A DNA stretch of 17,199 nucleotides from Irineochytrium annulatum (taxonomy: Eukaryota > Chytridiomycota > Chytridiomycetes > Chytridiales > Chytridiaceae), in NCBI GenBank assembly GCA_027600665.1, contig JADGJL010000613.1, forward strand, positions 1 through 17,199. Direction: 5' to 3'. The stretch's first letter is position 1, and the number at the start of each line of letters is the position of its first letter. Below are positions 7,883 through 17,199 of this stretch, piece by piece. Made by a program: the position numbers and the translations under genes. The notes under the pieces were generated by a model. The model ran no database searches. It was not told where the DNA came from and saw only the letters and a list, made by a program, of their open reading frames with translations.

Positions 7883-9233
7883 ATGGCCGTCGAATACCTG
7901 ATCGTCCTCCTGGTCGTGGCAATCCCGATCGTGTCCCTCCTGGCCGTCATCATCAGCTTCCTGGTCGTTTCCACCTACAGCCTCCGGTCCACAGAGAAGG
8001 CCGTCGCCGGGAAACACGTCCTGGTCACCGGCGGGTCGAAGGGACTAGGCCTCTCCATTGCCCTCGAGCTCACGGCTGCAGGGGCCAGGGCTGTCACCAT
8101 CGTCGCACGCGGTCGAGACAGGGACCAGAAGACGGGCAAGTCGAGCCTGGACAACGCGGCGGACGCGATTAGGGCTCATGCGAAGGCGTGCGGGAGGAAA
8201 GTGGAGGTGCACGCCGTCGCGGCGGACGCTTCGAACCTTGAGAGCATGGTCTCGGCTCTGAGGGCGCCCGTCGAGGCGTCCGGTTACTTTGACTGGTGCG
8301 TCCTAAACGCCGGCAGCTCCATCCCTGGCTTCCTGGCGGATCAGCCGGCGGGAGCCGACGATGTCGTCAGGCACATGATGGACATGAATTACATCTCGGC
8401 CGCGAACTCGGTGCGGGCGCTGTACGCTCTGGCGGACGCCGATGTGGCCGCGTCGGTCGCGCTCCCGAAGGTCAGAAATCGCGCCGTCAGGGATTATGCC
8501 GTGGTTGGGCTCAGCACGAAGCAGCAGACGAGGATGCCGGAGAAGGTATAGGCGCGGCCGTTTACTTGTGTGCTTTACCTGTTAACCTCAAACCGAAGGT
8601 TATCCTCACGGGAAGTGTTCTGTCGCTGATGTCTTTCCTTGGATACTCTGCGTATGCCGGCAGCAAATACGCTCTTCGGGGATTGGCCGGTTTGTTTTTC
8701 CGCCGCACTTTGCAGATGTCATTAAGATTCTTCCAGATTCTCTTCGGTCAGAATTTCTACCCATCGGTACCGCCGTCCATCTCTACGTCCCCGCCAACAT
8801 GAACACTCCCGGTTTCGCCATCGAGGTGCGTCCTTCGTGCGAAATGGGTCTTTAAAATGTACTAATGGTGTCGTTCCAGGGTCTGACGAAGCCAGCGATC
8901 ACGGCGAAGATTGAGGGTACCGCCAAGATGCAGACTTCGCAGCGCGCCGCCCAGATTTTGATCGCGGGGATCGTGCGTGGGCGATTCTATATCACTAACG
9001 ACCTCCTTTCGGAGCTAATCCGCATCGTCACGAACGGCGTCTCGCCGAGGCCCAACCCCATTTTCGAGGTGATTCACTTCGTAACTCCGTTTCGCGGTGG
9101 TGTACTTGACTGAAGTGCAATTTGTCGCTTTTAGGCTTGTACTCTCCCCCTTCTTTCGCTCATATTCAGCGCATGGTCCGTTATCCTCGACGCCGATGTC
9201 AGTGGTTACTTCAAGAAGCCGGTGGCTACTTAG
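7883..9233 (+). CDS. 3-ketodihydrosphingosine reductase-like SDR (KDSR/Tsc10)
   Basis: Exons: 7883-8545, 8599-8689, 8737-8825, 8880-9068, 9135-9233, giving 376 residues; introns are 47-66 nt and GT-AG. The N-terminal 30 residues form a membrane segment (YLIVLLVVAIPIVSLLAVII). The Rossmann motif TGGSKGLG is at 49-56, LNAG at 141-144, and the active-site Ser in LTGS at about 227. The catalytic pair is Tyr240/Lys244 in YSAYAGSKYALRGLA. HLYVPANMNTPGF follows, a pattern I know from KDSR/Tsc10. The enzyme reduces 3-ketodihydrosphingosine to dihydrosphingosine with NADPH at the ER membrane, an early step of sphingolipid synthesis. The last exon encodes a hydrophobic stretch (LPLLSLIFSAW) and a basic end, which also fits ER anchoring. 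In intron 2, ending at CCAG| (8736) instead of the nearer GCAG (8715) gives ADSLRSEFLPIG, which fits the family. The start is the first in-frame ATG. A less specific SDR role cannot be excluded. Confidence 0.85.
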
Positions 9234-10193
9234 GCCTTCGTTTTGCAATCGTCGTCTTTCCCCGCTTGCTGTAATTTTTATGATGTTGCAGGAGGACTGT
9301 CTTCACTCGCATTCACCCTTTCTTATATTTTTGCAAACCATGACGCAGAATGTTTGCTTTTATTACAACAGTAGGTGCTGGAGGAGGCATGTTGGGTCGT
9401 GAGGGATTGGATGTGATCTGTGAACGGTTGTTAGTCCATTTACTGCAAATAGCAAGCACATAAACACACCTAATCTAGCTTTAAGCTCGGCGGCCGGTGA
9501 TCGACTGGTATGTGCCTTCGCGGCAGGCCGACGGCAACCGAACTTTCTTGCAATCAAATCATCGCCGTCTCGGTCGCATCCTTGTATTTCCGACTCGGCT
9601 GCAGCTCCAGGCACTAACGATGTGAGCGCGCCGGCAGGAGAATCATGGTCGCGGACTTGCCGGTTGTGTATTGGTGAGCGCTTGATTTCCCTGTTGTCCG
9701 CTCGATCTGATCGTCGTCCTCCTCATCCATCTTCACGTTCTCCCTCCTTCATCCTCCCTTGCTTTTGCTCATTTCTGACGGGCAAACCCCAGAGTTATCT
9801 GTCGTTTTCAGTATCCCTATATCAGTTCTTCTCTCTCTCTCGTCGTTGCTGGTATGTTTATTCTTCCTTCATTTTTGGTTCTCTTCCCTCACCTCCCTTG
9901 CGCAAGGCTCTTTGGACGCACTCAAGCCTTATCTTCGTGTGGGTTTTTTTTTTTTTGCAAAACAACTGAACACCCCACAATGAAGTTTTGTGGTGGGTGT
10001 AGGATGTTAATATTTTGCACACGCAGTCGCTCGTATATTACTTTTCTTCTTTCAAGCGAAAGGGGCTTCGGACTAAGTTTCGCGCGCCTCCTCGGCGCCG
10101 TTACATGAAGCTGCTGTTCATTAGATGAATATACCAACAGCAGTGACATAGTTAACGACAGTCCGCGCGGACGCAGTGGTCCGATCTCACAAC
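9234..10193. other. intergenic region, KDSR to helicase
   Basis: 960 bases without a supported gene. It holds a long pyrimidine-rich tract (about 9700-9910), a T13 run at 9944-9956, and short unrelated frames on both strands. An ATG at 9644 leads after ten codons to a GTGAGC donor-like site, but no continuing exon can be recognised. The right part must hold the helicase promoter. Confidence 0.55.
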
Positions 10194-13100
10194 ATGCTCA
10201 AATCGTTGCTGTTCGCCGTTAGGCCGCCATCGGCGTCCACGCCGTCGTTCCTCCGCCACGGGCACGTCGTCATTTGCTTACTGCCCTGGCCCCCGACGAC
10301 CGCTATTCGCCTGCACGGCAGATCGCTTATCGGAAGGGCGACTCCATCGCGATCATCCACCATCGCGACCAAGGATCTTCATCAGCTGTGGTCGATCGAC
10401 GAAGTCGCACGGTGGCTGGAGGATGAGCTCCAGTTGCGTCCGGTGATTGTCGACGCCTTCCGCGGTATGTTATGCTACCTTCTTCTGTCGTTTGCTTAGT
10501 TTGCTTAGTTCCGTTGCACTTAACTGACGTATACCGTATACCCGGATTACTTATAGAAAACAAAATCGACGGGGCGATGCTTGAGACTCTGACGGACGAT
10601 GATTTGGCCAGACGCGGTCTCTCGGACACGACACGGAACATGTTCCGGATGGCGCTAGAAAGGCTCGCGCGGGGCTCTGCCTTAGCGCAGACCGAGACAA
10701 CGTTGCGTAAGGACATATCGACGACAGTGATGAAGTCGAAGGAAACCCAGGACATAACAAGGAGTGATTTTGCAACTGCTGACGGCGGGGTTATTACCGC
10801 GCCCGGCATCGCCTTGTTGGAATCTGGGAGTTTGGAGAGGGGTGACGTGGTGGTTGGGCACGTCAAAGCGATCCGGGTCGTTAAAAAGAAGGGAACCGCT
10901 CTTGATACTACCATGACGGGGTCCAAGAACTCGGAGGGGCATGATGTCGCGGCGGGGGGGATGAAGGACGCGTCGCCGGCGGTCGCAAGGAGTGCAGATG
11001 CTTCGACTACCACCACTCCGGAACCAAAGCCTACAATGAAGGGCGTGCGGAAGTTAGCCGGGGAGAAGATACAAAAACTGGCTGATTACGCGGCCCAGGC
11101 AGCCGGTGGTGCCGAATTTGCGGCCAATGCAACCGCGCCCCGGACAGTAAACGTGGCGGAGAAGAAGACGGGGGCCAGCAGGAAGAGCACCTTACCCGCA
11201 ATGGTGGAGAACGTTGCAAATGCAAACGCTGTCAATGAAGGGAAGCCGATCGAGGATACTGTCGCTGCTGGTGTTGTGCAGGATAAAGTGGTCGAGCCGG
11301 TGAAGAAGCAGCCGATCCTCGACTACGTCCACGGCTTTCGTCTGAGTAGAATTGCGGAGGCGCCGCTCGTTTTGAGAGATTACCAGGAGGAGTGCCTCCA
11401 GGTTGTGCTGGATAAATTTTTGAAGGGCCAGAAAAGACAGGTGTGGAGAGTTTACAACTGGGTTGTTAGCATGCTTTGGTGGTCCATTCACCTGCTCACG
11501 TTCTCCTTTTAAGGGCATCTCACTCCCTGTTGGCGCCGGGAAGACGATCATATTTTCAAACCTCATCACCCGCGTCCCGGCCCCGACGCAAGACGCGACC
11601 CGGACGCTTGTCCTAGCCCACCGCGGTGAGCTTCTCGACCAGGCCGTAATATCCATCCAGCGCGCCGCGCCGCACCTTAGGGTGATCCGGGACCAAGCTA
11701 ACCGGGAGCCAACGCTGGAGCAGCTTTTGGGAGCCGACGTTGTCGTGGCCACAGTGCAGACCCTCGGCAGGGATAAGAGCACGAGGGCGGGGATCTATGA
11801 TCCGCGGCTTTTCAAGCTGGTTATCGTAGGTAAGTGGTCAGTCTTCTCCTTTCCTCTTAGTTCGATTCCTAACTTGTTGCTTCCATAGACGAGGCTCACC
11901 ACGCCTCTGCGGCGTCATACAAACGGTTGCTCGAAAACATTGGCGTCTTCTCCCCGGACTCCCACATTCTCCTTCTGGGATGCTCGGCCACGTTCCGGCG
12001 CCACGACGGCGTCTCCCTCAGCCCGGTCTTTGACGAAGTCGTCTTTCACCGCGGCTTCCTGAACATGATCCAGCAGGGACACCTGTGTAAGCTCTTCTTT
12101 GGCCTTGTCCAAACGCGGGTCAGCCTCGACAATGTCGAACTGCGGGGCGGCGACTACGAGGGGAAGACGTTGGGAGAGACCGTCAACACCGTCGAGCGGA
12201 ACATCAGGATCGTGAAGGCGTGGAAGTGGTTTACTGGGACGCACAAGGAGTTGAGGTTCGAGCAGGATAAGCCTGTGGATTTCGATAAAAAGGTCGCGTT
12301 TGGGGACGGGGATATCGGCGCGGGAGCGACGGCTCGGGTGGAGAAGAAGAGGCGGGAGGCGGGCGTCGTGGAAGCAAGCGCCAAGGCCGGAGACGCGGAG
12401 GTGGCCGCCGACGAGGTGGCAGCGACCGAGGGAATGGGATTAACATTTGAGGAGGCCGCTATGGCCCGCTGGCCGGCGTACAACATGTCCCGACGGCGCC
12501 TCTGTCTGGTCTTCGCGGTTAACGTGGCCCACATTGAATCCCTCGTCGAAGAGTTCGTTAAGCAGGGCGTCAATGCCCGTGGCCTTCACGCAGGAATGAC
12601 GTACGCCCAACGCCGCGACACTATCGACGACTACCGCTCCGGCCGGTTTCCCGTCCTCGTCAATTGCGGGATCCTGACCGAGGGGTTTGACCTGCCACAG
12701 ATCGACTGCGTCATCCTTGCGAGGCCCACGAGATCCGTGCCGTTGTTGCAGCAGATGATAGGCAGGGGGCTAAGGACGCACTCGTCCAAGCGTGACTGCC
12801 TCGTAGTGGATGTGGCCGATTTTTACCAAGGTGGTGCGCTGGCGACGGTGCCGACGCTCTTCGGGCTCGACCCGGCCACGTCTTTCACGGATCCGAGCAA
12901 GGAGGGGGATGTCGCGGAGCTGGACGTGGAGAAGATGAGGGTGGTGCAGGACATCATCGACGGGACGCCAGAAGGTGAGGAGCCGAAGTTACCCGCGGGG
13001 ACGTTCTACCGCCTTGACACCATCGACCACCTCGGCGACCGGATCGAGACGACCAAGGCTGCCAAGCCGGACGCTCACCTCGATGAGAGGATGCGCCAGG

Positions 13101-13792
13101 CCGTGTTGGACGAGATGGCAAAAACGGAGTTCGGGTTCGAGCTTTTTGACGTCCAGAACGTGTTCACCTCCGAGTCCGTAATCGCGGACGAGAGGTTTCT
13201 GCAACAGATGACGCGGCTCGCGTGGGTAAGGATCGGCCCCGCGGATTTCGCACTGGCCGTGATTGCGACGAAGGGGGGAAGTGGTGACACGGTGTTCATC
13301 AGGAGAACAATCGTCGCGGTCGGGGAGCCGCTGCCGGATGGGACTCAGGAAGCGGAGGGGATCTACGTCGCTACGCTCCGGAGGAAGATGGTGTATCCGG
13401 GGAGGGGTAAAGGCGGGGCCGTGGCGGGCTACAAGAGCGTTGACAGCGAGATTCTTCGTTCGGACACGCTGCGGTCGGCTCTGGCCGGGGTCGAGACGTG
13501 GTTGAAGAAAGTGGGCGGACAGACGGCCGTGGCGTTGTGCGATCGGTACGCGGGCTGGAGGAGGAAGCCGGCGAGTGACGCGCAGAAGTCGCTGTTAACG
13601 AAGATGGGGGTTAAAGATGTGCAGGTGACTAAGGGCATAGCCGCGGATCTGATTACGAGGCGGAAGTGCGGGGCTAAGGGGAGGTTGCAAGAGGAAGAAA
13701 GGGCGAGGAAGAGGAAGGAGAAGGCGAAGGCGAAGGAGGTGAAGAAAAAAGAGCCGGTTTACCGGGAGGTAAAGCCCGGAAAGGATTTCTGA
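10194..13792 (+). CDS. Irc3-like SF2 helicase with N-terminal SAM domain
   Basis: Exons: 10194-10464, 10557-11440, 11514-11829, 11889-13792, giving 1124 residues; introns are 92, 73 and 59 nt, GT-AG. The N-terminus (MLKSLLFAVRPPSAS, Arg/Ser-rich, no acid) looks like a mitochondrial targeting sequence. A SAM domain spans residues about 64-125: LWSIDEVARWLEDELQL, then ENKIDGAMLETLTDDDL. A Ser/Thr/Ala/Lys-rich linker of about 220 residues follows. The helicase core starts at LVLRDYQEECLQ. Motifs are Walker A LPVGAGKT (Lys395), DEAH (491-494), SAT (523-525), TEGFDLPQIDCVILARPTR and QMIGRGLR (779-786). FDEVVFHRGFLNMIQQGHLC and the C-terminal RKPASDAQ, GVKDVQVTKGIAADLI and GAKGR are typical of Irc3, a mitochondrial DNA branch-remodelling helicase. 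An Ala/Glu-rich insert (about 615-690) separates the two RecA lobes. The protein ends in a Lys/Glu-rich helix. The start is the first in-frame ATG; the SAM fusion is unusual. Confidence 0.9.
10491..10508 (+). repeat. tandem 2 x 9 bp in helicase intron 1
   Basis: TTTGCTTAG is repeated head to tail inside the 92-nt first intron. Each copy ends in TTAG and could act as a cryptic acceptor, but the phase favours the downstream TTATAG at 10556. Confidence 0.7.
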
Positions 13793-13980
13793 GTTTTGTA
13801 AGTTCTTGTGAAGTTTTTTCCTTTTTTATTTTCTTTTTGTTTATCGTGTTATTGGAAGGAATTGGGTCTTGCACTGTCTCTTTTTACTTAGTTTTGTAGT
13901 TGGGCACTGTCTGTTCTCTCTAGTTCTGCAACATATCTTTACGCTTCTGGCTATATCTTTAATCTCCGCGACGCCGCTTG

Positions 13981-13986
13981 TATAAC
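13981..13986 (+). promoter_or_regulatory. possible TATA box of the P450 gene
   Basis: TATAAC lies 49 nt before the ATG at 14030 and 106 nt before the ATG at 14087. The spacing suits the downstream start better. It is a single weak motif. Confidence 0.35.
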
Positions 13987-14086
13987 ACGCGCTATTCACT
14001 TTTCGTTTCGAGTGGCACAGTTTAGGACAATGGGCTTGAAATATACCAATCGCCAAAGATGCGTAAACCATACATGCCATATCATC

Positions 14087-16277
14087 ATGTCGGCCGCGAC
14101 GACCATCCTCGACGCCATCGTGAAGGCGCGAGCGATGCTCCAGGGACCGCGGCCCATCGTCCTGTTCGCCGTCCTCGCCGGGCTTGACTTCGCCCGCAGG
14201 ATATTTCTCGCGCGGGTGAAGGCGCGGCAGCTGCAGAAGAAGAATCCTCCCGACCTCCGTATCGACGTCTTGCTCTTCCAGGCCAGCGCCGCGCGGCTCA
14301 AAAACCTGCTCAAGATCATCCCCGCCTGGCTGACCCGATACCCCGACGGCTGGCATCTCGACAGGCGTTACCGTGCCTTCGAAAACGTGTGCGTGTTCGC
14401 CCGAATTCTCCTTCTCGTACGTTGTAGTGGGTGTTGCCCTAAGGTTCCTTCTGTCAACAGGCCTTACAAAACCATCGCTACTACCACGGCTGCCGAGCGG
14501 AGGTTTCTCATTGCGGACGCGGCTCTTGCGAGGGACGTTTTAACCCGCACCAAGGACTTCCTCAAGTTGGATATACCCCTTTTACGATCCCTTGGTACTT
14601 TCTGCTCCTTCTCCTGGTGCTCGTCGAATTTCATTTATGCTTTAAATCCAGGTGACAACATTGTAACGGCGGAAGGCGAGCAGTACGCGTGAAATTGATG
14701 TTGATTGCTATGTGCCTGGAATAACATGCATTATAGATGGAAGGCTCACAGGAAGGCCGTCGGCCCCAAATTCTCCGATAGGACGAACGCAACCGTCTAC
14801 GCAGAAACGAGGAGGGCGTGCCTCGCCATGTTCGAGGAGTGGGACGAATCAATCAAGGAGCATGGGCACGCTGACGCTTTAGTCGGGAACGACGTGCGAC
14901 ACGTGACGCTGATGGCTAGTTTAGATATGGCGCGTTGCGATATGTCTTCTGAACCCGCGTCTTTAGGTTATTGCCGCGGCCGGCTTTGGGGTCACGTTGC
15001 AGTGGGACGATCAGAAGGCGGAGGCTCCAGCGGGACACAGGCTAACGCTCTCCCAGGCGATGGGTAAATTCCTCGTCAACCTGCCGGTCTGGTTCGTGAC
15101 GCCAAAGGTTTTTCTCAATTCGATCGCGAGAAATTTCATTCCGCAATCGGTGGTTAAAGCGGATGCCGCTATTAGTGGTATGGACTTCTTAACGGCGTTT
15201 CTACAAACGTCTGTCGTCTGTTCGAAGGTGTTGTAACATCTTTCTTCACAGAATTCAAGCAGTATCTTCGCGAGTTCATCGCCGAGTCTCGTGGTTCTAT
15301 TGAGGACAGGAGCAACGTGAGGGGACTCCGCCTTTATTTGATTTTAATAGACATGCATCCAGCTGCTGCACTTGCTCGTAAAGGCCTCCGATGGTGATGA
15401 CGCCGCCTTAAATGACGACGAGCTGATTGGGAATTTGTCTATGATCTTCTTGGCTGGTATGTTACATTCCATGTCATTGCCATAGTAATTATATGCTGTA
15501 TACTAGGGCACGAAACAACGGCCGGAACCCTGGGCTACGCTTTAGCCTACCTAGGTAAGATCCCCATTAAGTCACGGTAAAGTGCAGAATTCTAAGGTTC
15601 ACTAACATTATGTGTCGTCAGCCGACAATAGGTACGCGCAAGAGGAGCTATATGAGGAGGTTCTCCGGGTGGTCGGAGACAAACACGCCGATGCCGGTTT
15701 TGAGCAGGTTCAAGAGCTTCAGTACGGATTGGTAAAATCAAGAAGCATCTATTGGCATCTGCTCGTCTAATTGTTCCTGTTGCAAAAGGCAATCATGAAC
15801 GAGACGCTTCGCATGATGCCCATGGTCCCCGTAATCCCTCGACGCACGACGACTGACCAGCAGCTCGGGCCCCTCGTCGTCCCCGCGGACTCTATCGTTA
15901 ACATCTTGCTGGCGCCCATGCAAACGGACCCGGACGTCTGGGGGCCTGAATCGATGACGTGGAACCCGGACCGGTGGTTCCCGGAGGAGGACGGTGCGAA
16001 AGGCAACAACGGTCGTCGCGGCCGTCCGCGCGGGCCGCCGAAGGGCGGGTTTCTACCGTTTTCAGAGGGGATGCGGCAATGCATCGGAAAGCGGTTTTCG
16101 CAGGTCACGTTCGTGACGGTGCTGGCTATGGTGGTTAGGAGGTATGTTGTGTCGCTGCCGGAGGGTGAGTCGCTGGAGGACGTTATTAAGTCGACGGTTA
16201 TGGTGACGTTGGCGCCCGTTAAGCCTCTGCGGCTCGTATTTAAAAAAAGGGACCAACGCTTTGCAAGAGAGCATTAG
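14087..16277 (+). CDS. cytochrome P450 monooxygenase, ten exons
   Basis: Exons: 14087-14388, 14461-14594, 14652-14688, 14737-14914, 14967-15177, 15252-15316, 15363-15456, 15507-15554, 15622-15731, 15789-16277, giving 555 residues, the usual size. Introns are 46-74 nt; the fourth appears GC-AG. The N-terminus has a membrane segment (PIVLFAVLAGL) followed by basic residues, as in ER-anchored P450s. Family motifs in order: GDNIVTAEGEQYAWKAHRK (helix C), VIAAAGFG, the oxygen-binding I-helix AGHETT (340-345), NETLR (K-helix ExxR, Glu398/Arg401), WNPDRWF (PERF region) and FLPFSEGMRQCIGKR with the haem-ligand Cys491. The substrate and CYP family cannot be told from the sequence. An in-frame ATG at 14030 would add 19 residues. 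I chose 14087 because it places the anchor near the start. No cluster partner, such as a terpene or polyketide enzyme, is nearby, so the role stays open. Confidence 0.9.
14915..14966 (+). other. probable GC-AG intron of the P450 gene
   Basis: The exon frame ...DVRHVTLM must join VIAAAGFG in phase 0. Cutting at ATG|GCTAGT and CTTTAG|GTT gives a 52-nt intron and a family-like DVRHVTLMVIAAAGFG. The GT donors nearby in phase 0 (14902 or 14894) would remove conserved residues. Confidence 0.6.
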
Positions 16278-16337
16278 AGAGTGACAGAAGTGAGGTGTGG
16301 TTTTAACCCCTAGCTTCGTTTCTCGTTGACTAAGACA

Positions 16338-16384
16338 ACGTAGCTTAGTGACTTGGGGGTAACAACGTTGTAATGAAGCTACGT
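16338..16384. repeat. inverted repeat, 9-bp arms, nested palindrome
   Basis: ACGTAGCTT (16338-16346) pairs exactly with AAGCTACGT (16376-16384) across 29 nt. The loop contains the palindrome ACAACGTTGT (16362-16371). It lies 60 nt after the P450 stop, so it is probably in the 3' untranslated region or at the transcript end. Confidence 0.65.
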
Positions 16385-16636
16385 GCGGGGCCGTCGATAT
16401 TCATGTGCTATCACGTGCGGTAGTAATCTATTGAACGTACAGCCGTCGAAGGGCCGCGGTGCTGGTGTAAATCAGTCAATGAATTGAACTTACCATTACC
16501 AATTCCTCATGCCTGAAACCATGTGGGGGCTTGTCGCAATCACCATAACAAACATACGATTTTTTAGAACGTATTTTTGTTCTTGAGGCACATTCTATGG
16601 GCATCTTCGAAAAGGAAACCAATCATTGGTCATTAC

Positions 16637-16652
16637 TTTTTTTTTTTTTTTT
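16637..16652. repeat. T16 homopolymer
   Basis: Sixteen consecutive T, about 50 nt past the stop of the minus-strand methyltransferase gene (A16 on its sense strand). A length-variable run of no known function. Confidence 0.9.
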
Positions 16653-16704
16653 GGTGGTGGTAAGTCTGCTCACATGACTCGTATAATCATCATTGTTCAA
16701 CAAC

Positions 16705-17199
16705 CTACCTCTTCCTCGCTAGGAACGCGCACACGGGCCTCCCATCCTCCAAAGCCTCAACCCGATCCACCAGTACCTCCCAGCCTTGCGCGTCGCCAAA
16801 CACGCCGTCGAGCTCGCCCTCCCTCAGAATGTGGTTCGGATCTCTCGGCGCACCAAACGCCTCGCAGCCGGCCGAGAACGTGTACACAAGCACAAACCCT
16901 CCACTGCGCACGGCGCGCGCCATCCACGGGTAATGACTCCTCGCCAAGAACCGCACACACAGAAGCAAATGCACGCTGTTGTCCGGTGCTATCTCGTCGT
17001 GGCTGCTCGCGATGTGTATCGACTCCTTGACCCCGACGCCGTCCGCATGCTCCTCCCGCGCGCCGTAAACCTTCACCGTCCCATCCAGCCTCATGCGCGC
17101 CCTCGCGACCCTCCAGCCATCCAAGCCGCCACTGACGCCTGTCAGCAGCGCCCTGGCGCGATCGACGATCCCGCTCATGGCGTCGAACCCAGACACGCC
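16705..17199 (-). CDS. TehB-like SAM-dependent methyltransferase, C-terminal part
   Basis: Open frame of 164 residues that reaches the right edge of the window without an initiating ATG, so the 5' part is missing. It begins with GVSGFDAMSGIVDRARAL, which matches the second beta strand and helix of a class I methyltransferase fold (normally V.GID...AL.RA). VHLLLCVRFLARSHYPWM is the strand-4 region (usually DLV...RFL.R...P), and SGGFVLVYTFSAGCEAFG the GG-turn and strand 5. PRDPNHILREGELDGVF and a terminal FLARK close the domain as in TehB-like enzymes. The SAM-binding GxGxG motif would lie beyond the window. The substrate is unknown. Without the N-terminal half the assignment rests on the C-terminal signature alone. 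Confidence 0.75.
   Translation of the reverse strand, partial: GVSGFDAMSGIVDRARALLTGVSGGLDGWRVARARMRLDGTVKVYGAREEHADGVGVKESIHIASSHDEIAPDNSVHLLLCVRFLARSHYPWMARAVRSGGFVLVYTFSAGCEAFGAPRDPNHILREGELDGVFGDAQGWEVLVDRVEALEDGRPVCAFLARKR

Larger units (their letters stand above)
16278..16704. other. convergent intergenic region, P450 to methyltransferase
   Basis: 427 bases between two converging 3' ends. It holds an inverted repeat (16338-16384), a 10-bp palindrome ACAACGTTGT inside it, and a T16 run at 16637-16652. No coding sequence is visible. Confidence 0.6.

Noticed and set aside
8690..8715. 26-nt intron in the KDSR gene ending at the first CAG
   Set aside because: Too short to splice, and it adds seven residues absent from the family. 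The acceptor at 8736 gives a 47-nt intron and a better match.
9622..9969. 115-codon frame in the pyrimidine-rich tract
   Set aside because: Low-complexity Ser/Phe/Leu composition from a C/T-rich promoter region; no family resemblance.
11855..11868. tRNA B-box-like AGTTCGATTCC
   Set aside because: It lies in a 59-nt helicase intron with no matching A box or cloverleaf stems at tRNA spacing.

Overview
The window is nuclear DNA from a filamentous or zoosporic fungus. Protein-coding genes are interrupted by many short introns (46-92 nt, mostly GT-AG, with CTAAC/CTRAY-like branch sites), intergenic gaps are compact, and the coding third positions are rich in G/C. The gene types also fit: an Irc3-like mitochondrial helicase, a Tsc10/KDSR reductase, a fungal-type P450 and a secreted pepsin-like protease. 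The protease carries a Thr-rich linker and a Cys-rich tail of a kind I associate with chytrids, so an early-diverging (chytrid-like) fungus is my best guess. That placement is inference and was not tested.

Layout from left to right. (1) 1-1837, minus: SPO11, the meiotic double-strand-break transesterase, cut off at the left edge and carrying a very long acidic N-terminal extension. (2) 1838-2409: divergent intergenic region with two perfect hairpins. (3) 2410-4074, plus: single-exon F-box protein with a leucine-rich C-terminal half. (4) 4075-5564: about 1.5 kb with no gene I can support, ending in a TATA box. (5) 5565-7354, plus: six-exon secreted aspartic protease whose exons 2 and 5 each contain one apparent +1 frameshift. 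(6) 7883-9233, plus: five-exon 3-ketodihydrosphingosine reductase-like SDR. (7) 10194-13792, plus: four-exon Irc3-like SF2 helicase with an N-terminal SAM domain. (8) 14087-16277, plus: ten-exon cytochrome P450. (9) 16705-17199, minus: C-terminal part of a TehB-like SAM-dependent methyltransferase, cut off at the right edge.

These look like independent housekeeping and accessory genes, not one pathway or cluster. SPO11 acts in meiosis, KDSR in sphingolipid synthesis at the ER, the helicase probably in mitochondrial DNA maintenance, the protease outside the cell, and the P450 in an unassigned ER oxidation. I saw no mobile element, CRISPR array, rRNA or convincing tRNA. The items most worth a second look are the SAM-Irc3 fusion, the SPO11 extension, the paired frameshifts in the protease, its Cys-rich tail, and two probable GC-AG introns. 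Exon boundaries were placed by hand from splice motifs, phase and protein-family continuity.
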